Source: Pirellulaceae bacterium (GTDB taxonomy: Bacteria; Planctomycetota; Planctomycetia; Pirellulales; Pirellulaceae). Taken from it: a DNA stretch of 64,000 nt. Each line of letters begins with the position of its first letter. Within the stretch, counting starts at the first letter, position 1. Where the stretch lies: the NCBI GenBank assembly GCA_022448315.1, contig JAKVCA010000022.1:23497-87496 (forward strand), written 5' to 3'. The position numbers and the translations under genes are program-made. The notes beneath the pieces were generated by a model. That model had not been told where the DNA came from, made no database searches, and saw only the letters and a list, made by a program, of their open reading frames with translations. Below are positions 22,749 through 31,522 of this stretch, piece by piece.

Positions 22749-23741
22749 CCCCTCGCACTCCTATCCGCTGTCATGGGTCAGCTGTGACTCGGGACGGTAC
22801 TCCCGAATTCCCGATTGTGGTTCCCCGAACTTCCATCGTGGGTGAACGAACATCCAGTTTCAAGTCGGCCGTCAAAAGTGCGTTTCCCGCTGTAACGGAC
22901 TGTCGGTTCTTACCCATGACGGGCGTCACAACCGCCTACGGGCTTTGGCCCAGAGACGCGGCAACAGCCTGAGACGCATGAAAACGGTCGGATCGGTAGG
23001 AAATTTCGCCTCCCCAAGAAACGCGAAACGCGACGGGATAGCAGAGGCAAAGAAAGACTGGCACCCAGTATGCCCCGAAGGAAGCACTCGCTTCGGTCGT
23101 CTTTTCTTTAGCTGCGTATTCCCGTCGCGTTTCGACATAAACCGATTTCACTGCAGCCGGTCAAAAACCGCCTGCGGGTCGATCAAAGCCATCCTAACTT
23201 ATCCCGACAACCTATCTATCGCCAAGCCCGAAAATTAAATTCACCCAATTACCCATTTCACCCATTACTACCCATACTCTGGGCGATAACTGGGCCGGAA
23301 ATACCGGCTGTGACGGTTACTCGCAGAATTTAGGCGTTTCAGGCCAACATCGCCAGACCTGCCCCGGGCTTCCGGTGCGGCAACCTCGCAACTTCTTAAC
23401 TTTGCCGCTCGGGGTGAGCCGCTGGCAAAAATCGATTTCAGGGAAGAGCGAGATGGCAGAGAGAAGGCCCTCCTAAGACCGTTAGGAAAATCCTCTCAGC
23501 AAAGACGGGTGGGGAGTATTTTTGGCTTGCTCAACTGAATCGTGTCTGCGTTACTCACCTCAGAAACCCGAGGTAACGCCTATGGCGATCGACAAGAAAA
23601 GCCGTACAATACGGCCGTCAGTCGTGTAATCAGGGGTGGAAGCCAAAGTCGCTGTTCACCTCGACACACCGACCGTGGAGAGAGGCGTGCGGTTCGATTT
23701 CATTGCAACCCACGTCGATTGATGCCCTCCACGGATCACGA
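22749..23741. other. Long intergenic region with inverted repeats
   Basis: About 990 bases without a convincing protein gene. It holds a long imperfect inverted repeat at 23024-23134 (listed separately). A smaller hairpin lies at 23548-23579 (GCGTTAC/GTAACGC). The GC-rich stretch 23290-23500 has several short inverted repeats (for example GCCGG-CCGGC near 23294). I tested the stretch mentally against tmRNA, RNase P RNA and 4.5S RNA and saw no match. The tRNA-Leu begins at its right end. Confidence 0.5.
23024..23134. repeat. Long imperfect inverted repeat forming a 110-base hairpin
   Basis: CGAAACGCGACGGGA at 23024-23038 is perfectly complementary to 23120-23134. Moving inward the complementarity continues imperfectly (GCAG with CTGC, AAAGAAA with TTTCTTT, GAC with GTC). 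It ends with CCGAAG/CTTCGG at 23075-23080 and 23091-23096 around a ten-base loop. The whole folds as one long hairpin on either strand. It could be a small RNA, a terminator-like structure or a remnant of a mobile element (MITE). No direct repeats or target duplication are obvious. Confidence 0.65.
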
Positions 23742-23824
23742 GGGGATGTGGCGGAACTGGCAGACGCGCTGGATTTAGGATCCAGTTCCTTTACGGAGTG
23801 CAGGTTCGATTCCTGTCATCCCCA
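23742..23824 (+). tRNA. tRNA-Leu (anticodon TAG)
   Basis: A class II tRNA of 83 bases: acceptor GGGGATG/CATCCCC, anticodon stem CTGGA/TCCAG with loop TTTAGGA, variable arm TTCCTTTACGGAGT, and T arm GGTTCGATTCC. CCA is not encoded. Confidence 0.97.
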
Positions 23825-24051
23825 CTCTTCAAACGACTTCTTTCATTGCTGACAGCGAACAACGCGCTTGATTAGGTTACGCTTGTTGAGGCGGCACTGG
23901 GCAGTCAACCAGACTGCTTAATCTTCGGCCCACGACCAACCTTTTGGGCTGCGAGGTCTCTTCTTTGGAGGGAGGAATCACCGCCAAAACATTGACACGG
24001 CCCCACTTCGGACAGGCTCTCCGTGGTGGTGTGTCATGATCCAAAATGCTT

Positions 24052-25263
24052 TCAGATGGCCACTTCGACTGGATCGCCAACTTCCCATTCTTTGGAGGTC
24101 GTGCCGGCCCTCTGGACACGTCGATAAAGGGTGTCCCTCTCAATCGGTTCCCTCCCGGTTTCGGAGATGATCCTCCGAATGTCATCGACAGAAAGAACTT
24201 CGGGAGTGGTTGCCCCTGCGTCATGATAGATCAACTCATGCCGGACCGTTCCGTCCAAATCGTCGGAACCGTAGGCTAGAGCATTTTGTGCCGTGCCGAT
24301 ACCGAGCATGATCCAGTAGGCTTTAATGTGAGGAATGTTGTCCAACATCAGACGTGAGATCGCCATGGTTCTCAAATCGTCAAAGGCCGTCGGTTTCGGC
24401 ATGTGACTCAACCCGGTATTCTCCGGATGAAACGCAAGAGGAATAAACGTTTGAAAACCTTGGGTTTCATCCTGGAGTTCTCTCAATCGCAGCAGATGGT
24501 CGATCCGATGGTAAGGCTTCTCGATGTGCCCATAGAGCATGGTGCAATTCGACCGAATGCCCAGTTGGTGGGCGGACCTGTGAATTTGCAACCAGTTGTT
24601 CGCATCGGCTTTGTGCTCGCAAAGTTCATCCCTCACCTCAGGATGAAAGATCTCCGCACCTCCTCCGGGCAAGCTTCCGAGTCCAGCATCCAATAGATCT
24701 TTAAGAATGTCCTCGATAGGACGTTTCTCCATAAACTCAAACCAGTTTAGTTCCACACCGGTCCATGCCTTGAGGTGCAGATTCGGATAAGCATCATGGA
24801 GGATTTGGACCATGTTGCAGTACCAATCAAACTTCTTTTGGTGATGCAGACCTCCGACGATGTGCATCTCCGTACAACCGTTGTCGACTGCCTCCTGCCC
24901 CCTGCGGAGAATATCGTCGTCACTCATGACGTATCCTTTGGAGCTCCGCAGATCTGAGCGGAAGGCGCAGAAGTTACAACGATAAACACAGATGTTGGTT
25001 GGGTTTAGGTGCGTATTGATGTTGTAGTAGGCATAATTACCGTTGATCCTCTCACGAACCAGGTTCGCGAGTTGTCCCACCTCATTGAGCGGAATCTCTG
25101 GGTCGTAAAGGAGTAAGCCTTCTTCAGCGTTGAGTCGCTCCCCTGCCTCAACTTTCTCGCGGATACCCTTCAACTTGGGATGGATCGTGGAGATCATTCT
25201 TTGCGCTCGTTCGATGGGAGGGACGGAGTATCGAATGTCAGTGAAACCGTCGAGTTTAGGCAT
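24052..25263 (-). CDS. mqnE: Aminofutalosine synthase MqnE (radical SAM)
   Basis: 403 residues from the ATG at 25263; a second ATG at 25197 (MISTIHPKL) would give a product that starts like most family members. The radical SAM cluster motif CVYRCNFC lies at 92-99. MqnE joins 3-(1-carboxyvinyl)oxybenzoate to the adenosyl radical of SAM, giving aminofutalosine in the futalosine route to menaquinone. Further family signatures are YNINTHLNPTN before the cluster, HIVGGLHH, and the SLPGGGAEIFHPEVR segment. No other mqn gene is adjacent, so the pathway is scattered here. A perfect 6-bp hairpin (23901-23917) lies downstream, without a clear T tract. Confidence 0.93.
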   Translation of the reverse strand: MPKLDGFTDIRYSVPPIERAQRMISTIHPKLKGIREKVEAGERLNAEEGLLLYDPEIPLNEVGQLANLVRERINGNYAYYNINTHLNPTNICVYRCNFCAFRSDLRSSKGYVMSDDDILRRGQEAVDNGCTEMHIVGGLHHQKKFDWYCNMVQILHDAYPNLHLKAWTGVELNWFEFMEKRPIEDILKDLLDAGLGSLPGGGAEIFHPEVRDELCEHKADANNWLQIHRSAHQLGIRSNCTMLYGHIEKPYHRIDHLLRLRELQDETQGFQTFIPLAFHPENTGLSHMPKPTAFDDLRTMAISRLMLDNIPHIKAYWIMLGIGTAQNALAYGSDDLDGTVRHELIYHDAGATTPEVLSVDDIRRIISETGREPIERDTLYRRVQRAGTTSKEWEVGDPVEVAI

Positions 25264-25612
25264 CGATTAACCGGCTGTCTACGGCCACCCCGTCGATCCT
25301 CGTCCAACAGATTCAGCCGGCATATCCAGAGAAAGCATCCCGAAAGGTCGTGTGTTTCGACAGTGCCGAGGGCGCGGAGCCTTAATTCAGACTGAATAGT
25401 CCGTACATTGAGGTGCACAACCCCGACTTTCCATCCTTATCTGATGGGAACTTTCGGACTTTCATTTGACCGTCTCCTAACCGTCGGTTAGCCTCCACTA
25501 CCGGGTCGTGTATGGGGAGTCGGCAGGGCCAGTTCCATGATTGGGCTTTTTTGCGCATTTTTGGTGCACCTCAGCCCTGAATCTATACATCAAACGAAAT
25601 CAAGGCTTCACG

Positions 25613-27163
25613 TTGAATCCCTTCACCTCCAAGCGTGTGAAACTCGTTTTATTCCTGGGTTTGGCGATTTTTCCCGCTCAGGCCTCGTTCCCAAGCCGCG
25701 CGGTTTCACGAGACGTCTTTTTGACGATTGGCGGCGGTTATTCTCCGACAGGAAATCAGATCTCCTTGGAGAAAAATGTCCAATTGTTCTCTTCTTACCT
25801 TGTTGAAAGTTACACCCAGCCCCCCGAGCACTACATCTTTTTCTCGGATGGCAATGGCCAAATGCGCGACCTGCAATACATCCCGACCGATTTCCCTCGC
25901 GTGAACGAAGTCATTGCCCAAATCAACAACCGCACCTCAGGCCTAAAATACCGATACCGAAACCACGAAGTGCCCAATGTCCGCGGTGGGGCAAATAAAA
26001 GCCAGATCCAGAACTGGTTTCAAAAGGAAGGCAGCGGCCTCGCAGTTGGTGACCGCCTGATCGTTTACGTGACGGCACACGGAGGGAAATCTAACGACAA
26101 AGAAAAGCCTGAAAATTCGAGGCTCCACCTATGGAACGGTCAATCAATCGACGTGAATGAATTCCGCGGTTGGCTTGAACTCATTGATCCCGAGGTCCCC
26201 ATCATCGTGGTCATGGTCCAATGTTACTCAGGCGGATTTGCGAATATGATCCTTGACCCCGAGAAGTCCGGAAAAGCGTCGCTTGAAAGGCCTTGGTGCG
26301 GTTTTTATGCGACGATACCGACGCGAGTCGCTGCGGGATGCACACCGGATACGCGCGAAGAAAACTATCACGAATACACGACTTATATGATGGAGGCGTT
26401 GAGAGGTAAAACCCGTCTTGGGCAACCCGTTGAACGCCCCGACTTTAATGGCGACGGCGTTGTGAGTTTGGACGAAGCCCACAGTTTTGCCTTGATTCAG
26501 AGTCGTACCATCGATATCTCAATGAAGACATCGGACCAATATCTCCGGAAAATTGAGATCTCTCTCCCCGAAGAAGGTGCCCTTGATAAAGACTCCGACA
26601 TCGACATGCTTGTCGAAGCTGCTTCGGTCAATCAGTCTCAGATCATCAATGCATTGTCAGAGCAACTCGAGTTACAGGAGGCTCAACGTGCAACTGCCGC
26701 GACCAAGCTGGCCGAACGGTTGAGTTCGGAAAAGAAGGAAGCCGAGCAAAAACGGCGTCAGTTGATCAAAGACCTTCAGCAAAACGCACGGTCCATCCGG
26801 AGTGGGATCACATTTCGCTGGCCAGAACTCAACAACTCGTGGAATCCGGAATGCCATCGCCTACTTGAAGAGCAGGGAGATCGGATTCTCCGAACCATCG
26901 AAGGCCACCCGAGATTTGGCAAGTTCATGGAACTCCGACAACGGATGACCGAGATTGCCGAAGAGGCTATGGATGCGGATCGCAAATGGGTCAAGTGTCA
27001 GCGTCTCATCCGCACACTGGACTCTGTGGCAAGGGCCTCCAACTTGAGGAAGTACGGATCGACCGAAGAGGTCGATCGATACGAGGCTTTGGTGAGACTC
27101 GAGTCGAGCTTATTAGGCAATTCGGCAGAGCCCACGATCGATTCTGCCGAGGGACAACCTTAA
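25613..27163 (+). CDS. Secreted caspase-like (clan CD fold) protein with EF-hand and coiled coil
   Basis: 516 residues from a TTG start preceded by AAGG; the frame is open 24 codons further upstream. A signal peptide is clear (SKRVK then LVLFLGLAIFPAQA). The caspase-type dyad is visible: His156 in VTAHGGK after a hydrophobic strand, and Cys204 in VVMVQCYSGGF after another. At 277-288 the loop DFNGDGVVSLDE is a canonical Ca-binding EF-hand or dockerin-like loop. Residues about 330-400 are a charged coiled coil, followed by a helical C-terminus. The fold suggests a cysteine endopeptidase of clan CD acting outside the cytoplasm, perhaps calcium-regulated; the substrate is unknown. Its stop overlaps the stop of the opposing gene. 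Confidence 0.85.
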   Translation: MNPFTSKRVKLVLFLGLAIFPAQASFPSRAVSRDVFLTIGGGYSPTGNQISLEKNVQLFSSYLVESYTQPPEHYIFFSDGNGQMRDLQYIPTDFPRVNEVIAQINNRTSGLKYRYRNHEVPNVRGGANKSQIQNWFQKEGSGLAVGDRLIVYVTAHGGKSNDKEKPENSRLHLWNGQSIDVNEFRGWLELIDPEVPIIVVMVQCYSGGFANMILDPEKSGKASLERPWCGFYATIPTRVAAGCTPDTREENYHEYTTYMMEALRGKTRLGQPVERPDFNGDGVVSLDEAHSFALIQSRTIDISMKTSDQYLRKIEISLPEEGALDKDSDIDMLVEAASVNQSQIINALSEQLELQEAQRATAATKLAERLSSEKKEAEQKRRQLIKDLQQNARSIRSGITFRWPELNNSWNPECHRLLEEQGDRILRTIEGHPRFGKFMELRQRMTEIAEEAMDADRKWVKCQRLIRTLDSVARASNLRKYGSTEEVDRYEALVRLESSLLGNSAEPTIDSAEGQP

Positions 27164-27699
27164 CTCTTCGGTCCTTTGATGCCCGATCCAGAAGTTGGGC
27201 GCTCCCGATAGACGACCTGCCCGTCCACAGCGATCTCAAATTCCTTCAGCTGTGCGAACCGATGGAAACCAAGGCGGACCTGAAGTTCCATCGAACCGGC
27301 ATCCGTCTGAACATCGAATTTGAACAAGTCCGTGAGCCAGATCCACGGCAATCGGCAAACCATTAAACGATGGTTAACCCAGATGCGATCGTGCAGCGAA
27401 AAACCACTGTATTCGAGGATCGCATCAATAGGCGACGTAATGCGGACCTTTCTGTACAAAAACTTTCGCTCGATAAGTTCCGCGTGTGGTCGCTCCGTGG
27501 CTCGGAATTCAATGACCTCGGTACCATCGGTACACCGTGGTGTCATGTAGGGATTTGTCATTTTCAGCCGGTTTACGAGTCGGCAGGAAGCAGGGATCTC
27601 ACCGGGCGTCAGCATCAATGCCCACGGACCTGACGACCAGATCCGGCTCATGGTTGCCGAAAATAGCACAGCGACCAGCCTTCGATTGGCCAAAACCAT
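27160..27699 (-). CDS. Hypothetical protein, possibly exported
   Basis: 179 residues from the ATG at 27699; the frame is open another 28 codons upstream. The N-terminus (MVLANRRLVAVLFSATM) could be a weak signal peptide. The rest has a protein-like mix of beta-type segments (TEVIEFRATERPHAEL, RIWVNHRLMVCRLPW, FEIAVDGQVVYRERP). I do not recognise the family. It converges on the caspase-like gene with a four-base stop overlap (27160-27163). No ribosome site is obvious, so both start and reality are uncertain. Confidence 0.55.
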   Translation of the reverse strand: MVLANRRLVAVLFSATMSRIWSSGPWALMLTPGEIPASCRLVNRLKMTNPYMTPRCTDGTEVIEFRATERPHAELIERKFLYRKVRITSPIDAILEYSGFSLHDRIWVNHRLMVCRLPWIWLTDLFKFDVQTDAGSMELQVRLGFHRFAQLKEFEIAVDGQVVYRERPTSGSGIKGPKS

Positions 27700-27783
27700 G
27701 GTTTTTACTGAAAGACATGGGAAACTAAGAAGTCGGCGGTCCGTGACTTTCGAGCCCCTAGCCATTAAGATCATGCCCCGCAC

Positions 27784-28415
27784 GCACGCTTATTGCGACA
27801 CGACGTTAAGTGATCTCGACAAAGACTTGAAAATATCAACATCAAGACCCGGCCGGGTGAATGTTTCAATGAGTCCGAATCGCTGTGCCGAACGGCGCAA
27901 TGGTGCACCGTTGACGACTCGGAGTTTTCATTGTGGACCTCACCTCGGCCGGGCATTTTGGAATCTACATGCGGAATTAAACCCTGCACTTGAATCGTGG
28001 TTCCCATTCACCCAAATTTTCTTCCGCTTTGTGCCCACACCTCTGAGAGTCTGATTTCTGCCATTGGCGAGTCACAGGGATCTCACCGGCAAGCCATACC
28101 TGTTGAGGTAAAACGATCCGACTTGCATTCATCCCGAGGTTTCCGCAGAGCCCTAGGTAACTGTCGACTTTTTGCCACAGGCAGTCCACTTTAGGCAACA
28201 CATCTCGCCTCACCAACTCGCTCATGTGGTGGGGAACGTTTCTTTTAACCTCGTCTTTTCCGCATGATTGCGTTGCTTTGAGCAACTCCTCAACGATTGG
28301 CGCGTGACTTGCTTCTCATCGGAGAGCGAGTTTGTCTCTCGATTGTCAGCCGCCCTATTGATCTAGGTCGACGACCCTTCCCTCTCGTCCGGGGCGAACG
28401 CGGAAAGTGTGAAAT
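27784..28415. other. Intergenic region, no clear gene
   Basis: About 630 bases. A minus-strand open frame at 27977-28285 (102 codons) shares the phrase GEIP with the preceding gene, and the DNA phrase CAGGGATCTCACCGG occurs in both (near 27593 and 28076). This may be a decayed partial duplicate. Otherwise I see nothing. Confidence 0.4.
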
Positions 28416-29468
28416 ATGAATGACATACAAATCCATCGAACCCCACAGTCGATTCTGGGCCTAAAGTTGGTGTGGAATTCTCTGCTCAGTCAAACGCGGA
28501 ATGCGAATTTCACCCAGAGCTGGAATTGGTTTCAGCTGACCAACAAAGTGGTTTCGAACCAATTCGAACCGATCGTTGTGGAAACGCGTTATCGGGGACG
28601 CACCCTTGGGCTTGTCCCCTTCTTCACGAACGTAAGGGCGGAAAGCTGGCACAGTCCGCAAAGTCTTTTAGGATTCGGTAACGCCGCCCCAATTGGACAC
28701 TCGCCGACAGCAACCTGGATGACAGCAGCAGCATTCCTCCGTGGCTCTCTTTCGAAATCAATGTCTTGGGAGCTTGGTCCATTCGTCCACGGAACCGGAG
28801 CGTCGACCCGGGTCAAAACGGTCTTCAGTCAACTCGCGTTGCCGTCGCTTGGTCTCTCAAGCCTGAACATGCCAGTCGCTTACCTCAAGAGCAAAAGCTC
28901 AGGTAAAATCCCGGGACAGCGGCCCTTAGCCAGGCCCACGAATTGGGAAACGTTGATTGGCCCACCCAACCGATCCGTTCCCATTGAACGCCGGGTGCGT
29001 CAGACAGAACGATTTGCAAGCCTGCTTTCAAACATGGATTTGGCTCTCACCAAAAGCGCCGGAACATTTCGTTTCAAACCGAGCGACTTCGATTCCATCT
29101 TCGAGGCGTTTTTTGACCACGGCTGGATTCATTTACTGACGCAACAACGTGACTTTGGCTTTCTCGTTTTAGGGGATCGAAAAACTGCCTACCTGCTCCC
29201 TTGTGGTTTTCGGTCGCTCTCAGAACCCAGCCAAAGCCAAGCTTACGAAGAGGCTCTTATACTCTTGGCGAACGCCGATTTCAGACGAGTCTTCCTTTTG
29301 AGCCCAGATCCCCCTCCCCAGGGTTTATTCCAGAACGAACGCTCCCACTACATGTACCGATATGCTGCGAGGAGAACTCCGCAGACCACATTCTTGAACT
29401 TACTGAGTCGACTCACTGATACGAGCAACTGGACGTTCACTCACCGTCAAAACACGCAACTGGATTGA
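28416..29468 (+). CDS. Hypothetical protein, distant GNAT/CelD-like resemblance
   Basis: 350 residues from an ATG with GGAAAG upstream. The pattern near the N-terminus (NFTQSWNWFQL then PIVVETRYRGRTLGLVPFF) resembles the first half of CelD/BcsL or FemAB-type acetyltransferases, which start with an F-x-x-x-W-W helix and a strand describing access to a substrate. The second half is less typical: FFDHGWIHLLTQ and DFGFLVLGDRKTAYLLPCGF could be the second GNAT strand pair. No membrane segment or signal is seen. Function is not established; polysaccharide modification would be a guess. Confidence 0.7.
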   Translation: MNDIQIHRTPQSILGLKLVWNSLLSQTRNANFTQSWNWFQLTNKVVSNQFEPIVVETRYRGRTLGLVPFFTNVRAESWHSPQSLLGFGNAAPIGHSPTATWMTAAAFLRGSLSKSMSWELGPFVHGTGASTRVKTVFSQLALPSLGLSSLNMPVAYLKSKSSGKIPGQRPLARPTNWETLIGPPNRSVPIERRVRQTERFASLLSNMDLALTKSAGTFRFKPSDFDSIFEAFFDHGWIHLLTQQRDFGFLVLGDRKTAYLLPCGFRSLSEPSQSQAYEEALILLANADFRRVFLLSPDPPPQGLFQNERSHYMYRYAARRTPQTTFLNLLSRLTDTSNWTFTHRQNTQLD

Positions 29469-29829
29469 GGTACGGACGGCAACCTGCTTTACGCGACCAA
29501 GCAAATCACCGAAGATCTGCCCAAGGAAAGAAATGGAATCTCGCTGGCAACTGTTGCCGCGCCAGCAATTCTGTAAATTAACGCTGCCATACGACGCGAA
29601 AAATAAGAGGCGAAACTCAAGCTTGTCGACCTGCCAGTAAGCGATCATCCGCCGGGCACGCGCTGACCTTTCGAAGCCGCGAGACACCTCTTTGGCCTGC
29701 CCCTCGTGCAACCTTGCCACCTACGAGGCAAATCCTGCCGTCAAGCTAAACGAAGCGTCTCTGGAAAAGGTAGGATCGAAGGAAAACTCCGCTGGGCGTT
29801 CCCACTCGGCGATAATCTCTTCAGGTCTT
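29469..29829. other. Intergenic region, no gene seen
   Basis: About 360 bases between the hypothetical gene and the DUF2071 gene. The open frame upstream of the DUF2071 start is continuous but lacks homologous-looking sequence. No terminator or RNA gene is apparent. Confidence 0.4.
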
Positions 29830-30585
29830 ATGCGTACTTCACCAGCCCTTCGTCATCAGCCTCGTCCGTTCCTGACGGCTCAATGGCGTGACTTGATCAT
29901 GGTTAACTATCGGGTCGACCCCGATCTTCTCCAACCCTGGGTTCCGCGAGGGACCTCGCTTGATCTTTGGGCTGGCGATGCGTTGATCAGTCTGGTCGCA
30001 TTCAAGTTTCTTGATACCCGAGTCATGGGATTCAATCTGCCGGGTTACCGTAACTTTGAAGAGGTGAACCTTCGCTTCTATGTCCGTAGGGAGGCCGACG
30101 GCGATCAAAAACGCGGCGTCGTTTTCATCCGGGAATGGGTCCCGAAGCGGATGATCTCATGGGTCGCAAATACGGTGTACAACGAACATTATGCCACCAT
30201 TCCCATGCGTCATTCGGGACGGTATGCCTCAGATAGGACTGATCGCATCTCCTATGAATTCAAAGTGTGCGGAAAATGGAACAGCGTCGCCGTTCAAACC
30301 ACGGGTGCTGCGACGATTCCTCAAGAAGATTCGCAACTTTCCTTCATTGCCGAGCATTACTGGGGTTACTCGCAGCAAAGAGACGGTTCCACGATGGAGA
30401 ATCAGGTGGAACATCCCCCTTGGGAAGTCGACACTTTGATCGCCTCTGATCTGCAATGCGATGCCACTTCTGTCTACGGCAGTCTCTGGGGCGAAGTCTT
30501 TGCTCAAGGCCCCATCTCATCTTTTCTGGCGGTTGGGTCTGACATCAGTGTTCAGCGAGGCCGAAAACTACAGGACACCCTCTGA
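29830..30585 (+). CDS. DUF2071 (YqjF-like) family protein
   Basis: 251 residues from the ATG at 29830, preceded by CAGG. The frame runs 46 codons further upstream, but the family start fits MRTSPALRHQPRPFLTAQWR. Typical DUF2071 features are present: W-R-L-followed by NYRVDPDLLQPWVPRGTSLD, ISLVAFKFLDTRV, NFEEVNLRFYVR, and the middle part starting RGVVFIREWVPKR. The family has an acetoacetate-decarboxylase-like beta barrel; its biochemical role is unknown. No signal peptide, so probably cytoplasmic. Confidence 0.88.
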   Translation: MRTSPALRHQPRPFLTAQWRDLIMVNYRVDPDLLQPWVPRGTSLDLWAGDALISLVAFKFLDTRVMGFNLPGYRNFEEVNLRFYVRREADGDQKRGVVFIREWVPKRMISWVANTVYNEHYATIPMRHSGRYASDRTDRISYEFKVCGKWNSVAVQTTGAATIPQEDSQLSFIAEHYWGYSQQRDGSTMENQVEHPPWEVDTLIASDLQCDATSVYGSLWGEVFAQGPISSFLAVGSDISVQRGRKLQDTL

Positions 30586-30767
30586 CTTCAAGCATGCGTG
30601 CTTTTGAAATAAGAACACGCCGTTTGAAACATTGGTTGCCCAACACGCTCGTGGGAATGTCCCGCGATTCATTTTTTTGGAGTCTTCAAAGGAACCCTTG
30701 GGTACTTAATCACGGGTAGGGGCAACCAGCCCCTTCAAGCGAGTTGGTCCCAAAACAAGGAGTTCCA

Positions 30768-31481
30768 ATGTTGGGCGGTAGCCGTATCTCTTCGGTTTGT
30801 ATTCTGTTTTGTGTGATCGTTCTGCACTGGCTGAGCCCGCCAAGATCTCATGCTTCCATCCTCGTCGCCTACCCCTCGTTCGAAACGACCTCTTCAATCG
30901 AAGCCTCCGAATTGGCGGAGGGCATGCTTGCCGATCCGTTGCGGCGAGGCTTAGGTCTCCTCCCCGCATCGGGAGGCACGTTCAACTCTCGCAGTTGGTC
31001 GAGCCCGTCGATCGACCAAGCGAATGAGCGGGAGGAGCGACTCACATGGTGCATTCGCGGCAAAAAAGCGTTCCGGTTGGAAACATTACGGATCCGTTAC
31101 GACCGTTCTCCATCGGGCCCTCAAAAGCTTGCAATCCAACTGGCGATCGACGGCGGAGTCTTCGAGAACCTCTTCATTGACGATGCGATCCGGGACGACT
31201 CGTCGGAGGACCATCTCATAGAATTGGATCGTTCGCGTCTCCTGACTGTGGCGGCTTTTCGGTTGGTTGCTTGGGACGCGCCACATCTCGCTGGAACTTT
31301 GGATGTCGAAAACCACACGTTTGAGCCCCTCCGCTCCATCTCGATCAGCGGATCGCTTCTCCCAAAACCGGTTCCAGCCCCCAACGCGTTTCAGACATGG
31401 ACGCTTACATTTGTCAGTCTGATCCTTCTCCGGAGAGTTGCCGGACGATTCAACCTCTTCTGGCACGCCCCGCAACTCTGA
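30768..31481 (+). CDS. Secreted protein with PEP-CTERM-like C-terminus
   Basis: 237 residues from an ATG preceded at five bases by AAGGAG, which decides the start against an ATG-less extension of eight codons. The N-terminus is a signal peptide (ISSVCILFCVIVLHWL, cleavage near SHAS). The body is beta-rich and may be a jelly-roll domain (FRLETLRIRYDRS, DHLIELDRSRLLTVAAFRLVAWD). The C-terminus has KPVPAP, a hydrophobic stretch (WTLTFVSLILL) and a basic cluster (RRVAGR), the layout of PEP-CTERM exosortase signals, though PEP itself is PAP. This suggests sorting to the cell surface. Function unknown. Confidence 0.75.
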   Translation: MLGGSRISSVCILFCVIVLHWLSPPRSHASILVAYPSFETTSSIEASELAEGMLADPLRRGLGLLPASGGTFNSRSWSSPSIDQANEREERLTWCIRGKKAFRLETLRIRYDRSPSGPQKLAIQLAIDGGVFENLFIDDAIRDDSSEDHLIELDRSRLLTVAAFRLVAWDAPHLAGTLDVENHTFEPLRSISISGSLLPKPVPAPNAFQTWTLTFVSLILLRRVAGRFNLFWHAPQL

Positions 31482-31489
31482 CTTCCATT

Positions 31490-31522
31490 AAAAAAACCCG
31501 ATCGCCACAGAGGGCGACCGGG
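31490..31522 (-). terminator. Strong intrinsic terminator (minus strand)
   Basis: Read on the minus strand, the CCCGGTCGCC arm (31522-31513) pairs with GGCGATCGGG (31506-31497), with one mismatch, and is followed by seven T. It ends the structured element at 31490-31712 rather than the plus-strand gene, which lacks a T tract. Confidence 0.88.

Noticed and set aside
23060..23100. GAAGGAAGCA phrase resembling the SRP RNA tip
   Set aside because: The flanking helix and the second conserved strand of SRP RNA are absent; the phrase belongs to the long hairpin.
27977..28285. 102-codon minus-strand frame
   Set aside because: Cys/Trp/Lys-rich translation without a ribosome site; kept only as a possible decayed duplicate.
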